Below, one piece after another: positions 36,195 to 45,900 of a DNA stretch of 64,000 bases. The stretch comes from Blasia pusilla (Eukaryota > Marchantiophyta > Marchantiopsida > Blasiales): the NCBI GenBank assembly GCA_050084515.1, contig CM114271.1, positions 26,040,001-26,104,000 on the forward strand, given 5' to 3'. The position numbers and the translations under genes are program-made. Position 1 is the first letter of the stretch; each line of letters opens with the position of its first letter. The notes under the pieces are model-generated. The model worked only from the letters and a program-made list of their open reading frames with translations, had not been told where the DNA came from and searched no databases.

Positions 36195-36438
36195 GGGACG
36201 CGATGGTATGGTTTGGAAGGACCATGTGCGTAACTGTGCGCGATGTCATCTTCCAAAAATTGACGGTATAATTGATCCGAGCTTAGCAGTAGTTCCTGTA
36301 GGCTTGCGGTGTATGTTGTGTGGTTCAGCCACTACGCTAGTCTGTGATGGGTGTTCGAGAGGATGGCATATGGCATCTCTGACGCCATCTCTCACTAGGG
36401 TTTCTGAGGGACGATGGATGTGTCCCAGATGTACATAG
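36195..36438 (+). pseudogene. gypsy A polyprotein end: PHD finger (C4HC3, one ligand lost)
   Basis: After the insertion the polyprotein continues with GRDGMVWKDHVRNCARCHLP and ends in LRCMLCGS...LVCDGCSRGWHMASL...GRWMCPRCT then a stop at 36436-36438. The spacing C-x2-C, C-x2-C-x4-H, C-x2-C and the GWH and W.CP.C words are those of PHD fingers, which bind histone H3 tails. The residue two after His is Ser in place of the sixth ligand Cys, which copies B and C keep (HMIC, HMAC). It sits where chromodomains occur in chromoviruses. Confidence 0.9.
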
Positions 36439-36610
36439 AGTAGGTAGTTCTAGATTCAGACTTGTGTCTGTGACATGGATGACAAGAAGGGGACTAATGA
36501 TGGGGCCACATGAGCACCCAACCTTTTTGCTCTTAGCGTCCGAGAGATGTATATCATGGTAGGTAGGGATAGATGGCTACCTGGAGTTAGAGGGACCTAA
36601 CCACCAACTA

Positions 36611-36620
36611 GGGGGGCGAT
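36611..36620 (+). other. polypurine tract of gypsy A
   Basis: GGGGGGCGAT lies directly before the LTR start TGGAGATATT. Comparable tracts sit before the LTR of copy C (GGGGCGAT, minus strand) and copy B (GGGGGACGAG, minus strand). Confidence 0.6.
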
Positions 36621-37293
36621 TGGAGATATTTTGGTACTTCTTGTCTCGTTGTTTGGATGACATGAGTTAGCATGGGATTTTACGTGTTTGTGTGTATGTT
36701 TGTCGACAACGATGTATGTTGTGTAGCGATGTGTATGCCCACGACAGCTGTCATGACTTTTCAAGATAGATGAGAGAGATCTGGTAGAGCGCCTTCACGA
36801 GTAGAGGAGGACACGCTCAGGAGGTCGAGGATGACGTGCTGAGGTCTTGAGAAACCTGAGAGAGCAAGTTTTCCCTTCGTTTCGGCTCATTTGGACCCAT
36901 ATAGAGCAACTTATTATTTCGAGTAAGTTTCCATTTTTGGTAGAGTTGAATTTCCACTTTGGGAAGTGGCCCTTGACCTAACCTATGGCTCTTGACCCGC
37001 TACAACAGGTCCAGAGCCAAGGAGGTGACTTGCAAGCATAGGTTAGCGAGGAGAGAGCTTGGGAGAGGGAAGGGGGTATACCTCAAGGAGAGAGAGAGAG
37101 AGAGAGCTTGAGAGCTCATTCTCTCTTTGTTGAACCTCTTGGCATGAGGCGACGGAGCTGTGGTCCCTTTCCTTGTGAGTGTAACCCAAGCCTCTCATTA
37201 GGAGAGTGAGTTTGGTTTGATATTGAGAGAGACACGTGAGAGTGCACACATTTGAGAGCTATGGTGTTGAGAGAGATTGAATCTACTTGATAT
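36621..37293 (+). repeat. 3' LTR of gypsy A
   Basis: Starts TGGAGATATTTTGGTAC after the purine tract and ends near CTACTTGAT. Its first 140 bases match the start of the B/C shared LTR (60631 leftwards); the remainder is a different sequence, so A represents another LTR subfamily. The 3' half matches the 5' LTR at 27074-27486. The precise 3' end is uncertain. Confidence 0.8.
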
Positions 37294-37295
37294 AT

Positions 37296-37425
37296 TGGAA
37301 ATATTTTGGTACTTCTTGTCTCGTTGTTTGGATCCCATGAGTTAGCATGGGATCGTGCGTGTTTGTGTGTATGTTTGTCAACAACGATGTATGTTGTGTA
37401 GCAATTTATATGCGCACAACACAGC
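37296..37425 (+). repeat. second, partial LTR start directly after the gypsy A 3' LTR
   Basis: TGGAAATATTTTGGTACTTC repeats the beginning of the LTR at 36621 and runs on for about 130 bases through ACAACGATGTATGTTGTGTAG, then homology stops. Copy B shows the same arrangement at 50584-50691. Confidence 0.8.
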
Positions 37426-39649
37426 CATTAGTAGCACATAGTAGTAAGAGCAACTGATGACCTGCAATTGGCAAACAAATTACATAAGAACAGAGAGGTA
37501 GTGCCCCGTATGAAAAAACGTAGAGGAAAATTTGAACACGGTGGCTTGCATTGCTAGATCAATGTTTTGCACTATAATCATCGGAATCAAATGTACTTAG
37601 GAATCGCAGGTTGCCACAAAGACGTTCGCAAGGGACACGAACTTAGAACCGCCACTGCAAGGAAACAACAAAGTATGGCGGCATGGTAGATCAGGATTAC
37701 AATTCCAGGAGATAGTAGGCAAAGATGAGGAGAGACCATCAATAGAGATAGGAAAGGAATGAATACGATTATGGCTGTAAGCCCTTGCGCTATGTAGTGA
37801 AAGCTAATATGGGCCGAACCTGGTGGAGGCGGCCAGTTACAGCTACAACAAATGCAGCCTATATAATTGCCACTCCCTAAAATAATGCAATTGCAAATCC
37901 ATGCTGTGGCGGACATTGTGCACGATTGGGCAGTAAGGCCGCTAAGATCGCAAAACAAAAAGATTCATCCAATGTGAAAAGACCTAAGAATTCAAATGGC
38001 ATAGCGTCCTAGGCCTTGGCGCAATAAAGAGGATGAAGAGCTTACAATAAGTTGTAACACGTATGTAAACTCAGCTTCATGAGGACCTGATTGCCAGAGA
38101 AGCACGCAGCCGCGCCATTGCATCCATGCCCCAAGCCGTTTTATTCTTACTAAGAATGGATAGGGATGCAATTGTGCATCAGAAATGAGAGACTAAATCT
38201 GTGTTGCGACAACGACCATACTCCTTGACAATAAGATAGCATCACAATTGCAATTGCGTTGTGGAGAGTGCATACACAATCTAGACATGACCAACATCCA
38301 TGGCCTATTGATATTGTCTGGAGAACAATTTATAGAGGCTGAATACCGCGAGCGGCGAGTCAGCAATCGAGAGCATAACACAGGAAGCATGAACTACCGA
38401 CAATAGTGGAAAACAATCCCAATGAATGGACACCGACAATTCCGTGTTTCCCTGTTTAGAACTCGAGTCTACCAAAGGCGTAACTCGCTCATCCGATGCT
38501 CTCACTGGTGAACACTTCTTGTGTGTAGCCATCGTAGCCTTCTTGCTGTGGCTGAAGCAAATCTCGAGGCTTGCGTAACAATCCATCAGCCAAACTAGTG
38601 ACGCATACATGTATTAGACACGTGGACACCTTGCGCGGTCTCTGCACTCCGAGGGATGTGTTGCGACCATTAGGGACGGTGGCAACACGGAGGGAGGCGG
38701 ACAAAGCTTGTGCACGTTGTAAGGCTACTGAGATATATTGCCAAAATTAAGGAGTGACTACAAAGAGAGAAGGACTATGAAGCAGTGATGGAGGCGGATG
38801 GGGACGGTGGAGGAGGATGCCATGGAGGGAAGGAGGAGGGAGATGGTTCGTGTGATATACCAAAATGGAGATCTCAGTCTCCTCTACGTTTTGATCCGCA
38901 TCATCGATCTTATAGTGAAGTATTTTTTGTTTTATTATGTTTTTTAGATTCTTGGTCTTATTATGGTTTCTCATGTAGGTATTATGATGCCCTTTGTTGT
39001 CTTGCCTCATTGTCAAGTTATGGACGTTTCCAAGATAACTCATGTTTTTCTTTCACACCACCCCTTTTTCTCTACATCCTTCCCTTTTGGCCATGCATAT
39101 TTCTCGCTCATGTTTGACCCATGTTTTTCTCTGTTATCCCACCTTTAGGTGAACCTCTATTCCCATCCATTTTTCTCCGGTTTTGTCTATTCACTTTCCA
39201 CATTATTAGTACCTCCATACTACCTATAGTTTATTTTGGGAGGGGGTTGGGCCATAAGTCCTAGGTGAGGAAGGTAGATGAGAGTTCATACTAGGGGGAG
39301 CATTGCCGTGGATGGGAGAGAGCCGATTACCATTAGTGCTAGTTCGAATGGGGGTTGTGGGATGGATTCTAGTTGGGGTTGTCTCTTGAGTTTGATGGAG
39401 GGGTTTATGTTCTCTTCTTGGTGAGCAGTGTCCATACTTCGACCCGCATCGACCTCTCGTGTAGGAGCCCGTGGATCGGCTGGCCAAAGAGAGGTTGTGA
39501 CCCGATTGCGGCACTTTTGAGGAGACGATTGGGAGTCTTTGTAGTGCGAGTTTGTGGCATATGCCATAGGTAGCACTTCACTTGGTTTCTCTACGGATGA
39601 TCTTGTAGGAGCCAGGTTGTGACGATGTAGGACACTTGGATGAGCGGGT
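37426..39649. other. intergenic DNA, no gene recognised
   Basis: Open frames on the minus strand (for example 37587-37958 and 38305-38610) are short and match nothing I know. 39240-39649 may already be the decayed 5' part of the following non-LTR element, but shows no endonuclease motif. Confidence 0.4.
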
Positions 39650-42000
39650 GAGTACTCGCGTGCGTTCTGCCCTATGGACATGGCTCCTCCTTCCGCTATT
39701 ACCATCGACGCCCTCCGGAGGCTCCATCCCTGTCTAGCGGTTACCATTCCAGCTTTTGTATGTGCATTCCATCCTGACACGACTTTATGCCTAGATCCGT
39801 CCCTCTTTGCACGGGCACTATGCTAGCGGCTTTTCCGAGTTGCTTCAGGTTGCCTCTCACCTAGCTCAGGGGAGAGTGCCAACAGTAGTGGCCCAAGTAT
39901 TGGGAACGGGGCGACTTTTGGCATTGTCGAAGGGGGGTGGAGGGATCGATCCAATTGCCATAGGTGAGGTGCTCTTGTGGTTGGTGAGTCACACTATCGA
40001 TTTGCAATTCCTTGAGGCTTTCCAGTCACATTTGAGTGCGCACCACTTTGGAGTTGCCATGCCAGCCAGTTGTGAGACTATAGCCTTAGGTTTGAGGGCT
40101 TGTCTGGATATACATCCTAAGTGGGTGGTTCTCCAAGTTGACGCGGAGAACGCCTTCAACTCAATGTCTCGAGCAACTATCTTCACGGAGTTGAGAGACA
40201 AAAGGGGTCCTATTGCGAACATGTTTCCCTACGTGCACGCTTTCTATGGGGCCCTTCGGCCCTCTACTTTCACCACGGTAGGTTTGAGGAGGAGGTCACG
40301 GTTTTGGATTCTACTATCGAGACTCGTCAGGGTGATCCCTTGGGTGCACTGGTGCATTGTTTGCTTTGGCTCACTATCGAGCGGTTCTTTCTACGGTGGA
40401 GGCTTTCTTGGGTTGCATTTTTCCTTCGTTTGCAGATGATACTCACATTGTTGGCGCTGCAGACCTTGTCGTTCTTGCATTTCAGCACTTTTAAGCATAG
40501 TTGGCACGTTTTGGCCTCACGGTGAAGGTGGGAAAGTGCAAGGCTTGGTCTCCATCAGGTCTGCCGGTTGATATTCATTTATCCGACGGTTTTTTGACAT
40601 GTGTTGGAGGGCTTGCGTCTTGGGAGTCCTATTCGGGAGCCAAGACTTTGTATCGAGTTCTGTGGCGACGGCTCTTACAGGGAATCTTCTCCACGTCAAC
40701 GATCTCACGAGCATTGGTGGCCCTCAAGTAGCTTATGGGATCCTCTCATCCTGTTTCGCTTGTAGACCTGGTTATCTTTGAAGAACCTTGTGGGCGTTTA
40801 GCCATATTTCTTCATTGTATAGATCCTTTTATAGAAAGATCATGCAGGCATTTGGGGATCTATTAGGACCCGACTCCTAAGAGTGGCCTGCGGGGGAGTT
40901 AGCTCGTGGACATGCTTCTTAGCCGATTGCTTTTGGTGGAGTAGGTCTTATAGTGACTGAGTTAGTGGCGTCTTCGGCTTTTTTAGGGATTTGGGCCACT
41001 GTAGCACCCCTCCTTTGCTTCCAATTTTTGGTTAGGGATAGACCGCTCCTTTTACAATACGTTTCCCAGGTTGAGGATGGCCTTTTCCCGCTTCAGTCTT
41101 CACTCACAACTTGTAGAGACTCCCTTCTAGTTGAGGCTTGAGCATTTCTTCCCACTTTCTCTTCTCTAGTTACATCCAGACAGTCTGGGCTCCAATCTTC
41201 TTTGATGGAAGCCCACTTTGAGGCAGTGTTCAAATCTATTATGTCGGATGGGAATATCCCCGTGGAGGTTCGAGCATGTATTCGCTCTTGCTCCGGAAAG
41301 GGGGCAAGCTCAAGGGTGGGGGCTCGCCCCCTCATCCCGACTTTCCTCATTGCACCACTTATCTACACTGTAGGGATGCGATTCCGACTCGGCCTCCTCC
41401 AACCATCGGTGGTTGGTTCCACACATTGCGGGTGTCTCCGGAGTCTGGATCCACTTGGTGTGCATTTGGCATTGAGATGTACGGGGCTATGAGGGAGAGG
41501 TTTGACTCATTCCTTACGGATTGTGCCCATCATCTCCAATCGAGAAATGAGTTATCTTTAATCACTGCGATTTTTCTATAGACAACGGGTCTCCATAATT
41601 TTGCAGCGTGCCCAGACAAATGGCCTTTTTCGACGGCTAAGGCCGTTGGAGTGTGGGTGTTCCGAGGGTTTTTTTTTTCTCTCTATTCCCCCGGGGCTCC
41701 TTTGTATCCGAACCGTTGGCGAGAACCGGAACCAAATTTAGCTGATACAAGTAGGGCCCGTAAAAACAGACACGATGAATATGTTCGAAGGTGGATATGT
41801 TTGAAGACTGCCTGCGCATGTTTTTCAGCTTGCTCACACTCCCCGGACGCACGTTCGTCCTACACTAACTTCTCGAGTCCTCGAGAAGTATGATGCGCTC
41901 TGATTGCTCAACGTTATTTTTGTCTGCGTCTATGATGTTTTGGAGGGCCAAAGTTTTCAGTTCCAGAAGCGGCTCGGGTTTGTTCAAGTAGAATCAAGCA
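39650..42000 (+). pseudogene. non-LTR retrotransposon-like reverse transcriptase relic
   Basis: From about 39670 (APPSAITIDALRRLHP), fragments of one protein continue in shifting frames. They include GGGIDPIAIGEVL, the motif A stretch VVLQVDAENAFNSMSR (40128-40175), motif B TRQGDPLGALVHC (near 40320-40360) and motif C SFADDTHIVG (near 40428-40460). Next is the GLTVKVGKCKAWSPSGLPVD segment near 40505-40570, then a Cys-rich region near 41390-41480 and an ARKNRHDEY segment near 41755. Motifs A, B and C have the spacing of non-LTR RTs. No upstream AP endonuclease, poly(A) tail or target duplication was seen. The element is dead through many frameshifts. Confidence 0.75.
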
Positions 42001-42317
42001 TTGTTCAGTGACTCGTCATGTCCGATTTACGTGTGGCAGATCTTGGAATGCTCGCCCTCCAAGGAGAGTTGGTTTTTTTCTACTGAATGGATTCGGAAAT
42101 CTGTGGGGTGCGATCAGTCACGAGCTCCGTGGTCGGTTGTGTGAGGTTTAGGGAGAGAGAGAGAGGCGTTCCTAGCTTTTAAGAGCTGCGAACACTTATT
42201 CTGAATCTCATGGAGATGTATTGTAGGAAGATTGGGGTCTCCAGTTGCGCAAGTCGCGCTGTGCGATCTGCCACAAAGTGATGACGCAGTTCTCTGGTGT
42301 GTACCCGGAGCGAGTGA

Positions 42318-42485
42318 CCATGGCGACGATGGTGGCGGTGCTTTGGAATTGCGTGGTGGCTCTGTTTGCTGCTGCTCCGCCGGTCGCAGACGAATAGCTC
42401 ACTCGACTCCTGCACCTCTGCCAAAACCGATCCAGTTTCCCGGGCCCGGAGGCACGCTACTCCCCGGGGATTTTTTCACATCCAG
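42318..42485 (+). pseudogene. fragment related to the dienelactone-hydrolase-like gene
   Basis: Reads VLWNCVVALFAAAPP, then in another frame PLPKPIQFPGPGGTLLPGDFF, corresponding to KLWNSMVALSLLLPF and PLPELIEFPGPGGTQLSGVLY of the gene at 15450-16750. The DNA is clearly similar over about 160 bases (for example the shared CCCGGGCCCGGAGGCACGC) and then stops. It covers only the signal peptide and first strand, has a frameshift and no catalytic residues. Confidence 0.78.
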
Positions 42486-42907
42486 AGAGTAGGTCCTTTG
42501 AGAGTGGGTCCTTTGATGGATTCGGAACCAAATTCGGTGATTGGATGGTGTTTGTGAGGACTTGGGTGTGGAGGCTGAGGCAGATCGGTTCTAAGCAAAG
42601 GCCCCGAAACACAATTGGGTGTTATAGTGTGGCGCAGGGCCGATGGTTGGGCGTTGTGGGAGAGATGGCACTCATTAAGTCGTGTCTTTCGTCGTCGTAG
42701 CTCAGAGAACCCATGGCACGGTGCGAGTGCATCGATTAAGGAGATGAAGGTTGGCGCTAATTTATTGAGGAAGGGAGCCACGGATTTCGAAGATTGGAGG
42801 TTTTGCATCAAGAGTTAAGAGTTGCGGATTAGAGTCTAGGGCTTTTTTGGATTGAACGGAGGTGTCGGAAACGAATGCACCGAAGTGTAAGTTTGTGAGC
42901 AGAGAAG

Positions 42908-45900
42908 ATGGGGATCACCGCAAATTTCGCTCTGCTTTTCCTAATGGTCGTAAGTGCGGGACAGGGAGCAGCAGAAACGACAGCAGGGCCTGCCCACACT
43001 AATACCTGGGCTGTGCTCGTTTGCACTTCTCGTTACTGGTATATCTCCCCACTGGATTTTAGTTGTTGTATGGTGCATTTCTAGTTTCAAGTGTGGCCAG
43101 ATCGAGAGACTTTGGCTCATCTGATGTCACAATGGGAAGCGTCATTACCTTTTGTTGGAAAGTTTGGAGGCTCTTATTTCTTTACAGACAGTGCATCCGC
43201 ATTGTTGTTTTCCGTGAGGTGAAATTTAGGAGTCTCCTTCATCAACAGCACCCATAATCTGCGATTATGCGTGCTGAAGGAGACGTATCCAATGGGGGAT
43301 TATTTTCCTGGGTATTGGTGACTGCCATGTTAGGGATTTGACTATGTGCATATTCTGGAAGGTTTCTCTAAAGGTGCCCTGCCTGTCTGCAGGTTTAACT
43401 ACCGACACATGGCGAATACTCTTTCTCTTTACAGGCAAATGTTCCTTCACCGTGATGCTATGCCCGTCAGTTGTTTTCTGAACCTCAAAGCAATAGCCTT
43501 TCCGAATTTTTGTTGGTTGTTACTTTTGGGAGTTGTTTCGAGCTTTTTCATGAGGGCTCAACTACATAAACCGAGATTCAACTCTATGTGAACTTGTTAT
43601 GGTATTTCAATTCCTGAAACTCTTCTGTCCATTTTGGAACTTTTATACTCTCAGGACAGTGAAGCGATTAGGGATTCCGGATGATCATATTATTTTGATG
43701 CTATCAGATGATATGGCCTGCAATGCAAGGAACAAGTATCCTGCCCAAGTCTTTAACAACGAGAATCATCGACTCAATCTGTATGGTGACAATGTTGAAG
43801 TAGGTGATTCTCCTCTCAGAAACACTCAAATCCTTGAGCAATTTTGTCATCTTGCATTATCACCATTCAGTGCAACTTATTATCTTGAAGCTTTTTCCGA
43901 TTTGGATATCTTGAGGAGGGACTCTCGTCTAACTGCTTGGATTCTTTATCCTGGAACACAAATTAAACCATGTTGACTGTTTCCCTTTACCTATTCTTTA
44001 CGATTTTCCTCCGGGCTATTAGAGCAGAGGCTAATCCTGATATTATATAGAAAGTACTCTTTTAGGGAGGCTACAGCAATCTTCACCAAATTGCTACCAG
44101 TGATTCAGTTGTTATTCCCATTCAGTTCGGGCTTATAATGTTGGACGCTCCTTTCACTCACCATTCCATCTGAATTATCAGTTCTCGTAGCATGTGTGCT
44201 CGTGCTCTTAATCTCGTCGTCATCAGAGCGCACAAAGTGCTGAATCTCAAAGCTTTTGGTTTGTGCAGGTAGATTACAGAGGCTATGAGGTTACAGTTGA
44301 GAACTTTTTGCGTGTGCTCACAGGTCGACATGATGCTGCAGTGCCACGCTCCAAGCGATTGCTAAGTGATGAAGGTAGCAACATACTGTTGTACATGACT
44401 GGGCATGGAGGTAATCGATTCTTGAAATTTCAGGATGCGGAAGACATTCAAAGTCATGATCTGGCCGATGCTTTCGCTCAAATGCATGAGAAGAAAAGGT
44501 TGAGTCTTGTTCTTGGCTGGCATATGCCTATAGTGATGTCAGAGGACAACAGTGTAATCTGATTGATGTAACGTGAGGATTTAGCTGCTGCAATCTGATT
44601 CTAGGCCTCAGATTTCAACTGAGATACCTATAGTGATGTGCTTGTTTGACTGTCTCAAGTATAATTTCTGTACCACTTTCAGTAACTGGGATAGTTATCA
44701 GGGAATTTGGGGTGCTGTAGCCTAGAATGTGCTTCTTTGACCAGAGTATGACGTTCTCAAAGCAATAATAATGGAGTGGTAAATGCATTGAGAACATGAG
44801 TATGAATTGGGAAGGAAAATCATTTCTCTTGACTTCCATTTGCCTACAGAGGATTTATTGCCTGCACTGATTTAGTTCTCCCATAAGGAGGAAAAGAGGG
44901 TCCAGGAATCACTCGAGCAGTATCTGCATCAACTACTGACATGGAAAAAATTGTGCAGATATCGGGAGCTTCTAGTTATGGTTGATACCTGCCAGGCTGC
45001 CACTCTCCATTCTCAGGTGCATATCAGTCCTCATGGTCAAAATCTGATGCTCAGAATTAGCTCCATGGTAAAGAAGACCTGTCGAAGGGGGAAATTATGA
45101 CTTGCATAAATTGATGTAAATCCCTGAGAGGGTAGTGCCTATATGGTATGTAGGTTCATGAGTGCCTTGTTCTTTTTCAATAACAACGGCAATGTGATAT
45201 GAATTATTAGTAACAGTATACCTTTTTTGCTCTTGTAGCAATGACAAAAGGCGTACTTTAGCATCTTTTGCTACTCATTTTACTATTTTCTGGCAGCTCA
45301 AATTTTAGTCAATTGTCGTTTTTGAGACTGATTCAGCTTCTGCAGTGTTTCTTAGAGGGTTCTAGATTTCTAATGGGTGTATTTGGTATGTAAATTGGGA
45401 TACAGTTATATTCTCCAGGAGTCCTGGCCGTCGGCAGCAGTTTAAAGGGGGAGAGTTCTTATTCACACCATCTTGACCCAGATGTGAGTTCTGGTGTTTC
45501 GTGTAGTCTCTGATGTGAATTTCTGGATTTTTGTTATATGCAATCAATCTTCCATAGATTTGCTGCTGCCTGTTGGTTCTTCATGCTGAAAAGAGGAATC
45601 TTCTGATGAGACCTGAAACTCTGATGTTAAAGGAATAGCAGTCTGCAACTAGGCTTGTAAAAGCTGGAGTGCTAAGCAACAGGAAGTAGGACAGTGGGAA
45701 AAAGGTTGCAGTGCGCTATAATTGGGTACATTTTCATGACAGAAATCGTAGGGAGACTGAAGCCTTCAGTACAATTCTGATGCACTGTAGTAGACAAGTC
45801 GGCAGGCATTACTGGCAATTAACCACTAGAGCAATTACTGCTGTCAGTAGTTACAACCTGCAAAGTTTCTGGCATATTATGAGTCAATAACTGGAGCAGT

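Larger units (their letters stand above)
27074..37293 (+). mobile_element. Ty3/gypsy copy A with DNA methyltransferase and PHD domains
   Basis: Plus-strand gypsy element of about 10.2 kb: truncated 5' LTR, 1.8-kb leader, gag with knuckles and RGG box, protease, C5-cytosine methyltransferase, RT, RNase H, integrase, PHD finger, purine tract and 3' LTR. The RT-RNase H-INT order is diagnostic of Ty3/gypsy. Many stops and frameshifts are spread through it, and a 400-bp insertion splits the C-terminus. It shares all domains with copy B on the opposite strand, and the RT-to-PHD part with copy C. Confidence 0.9.

Noticed and set aside
36300-36438. Terminal Cys/His cluster as an ordinary gag-type CCHC knuckle
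   Set aside because: Spacing is C4HC3 with GWH and W.CP.C words and it follows integrase. The gag knuckle is a separate CX2CX4HX4C motif upstream.
37587-38704. Minus-strand frames as a gene
   Set aside because: Three short unrelated frames without known motifs, splice logic or compositional signal.
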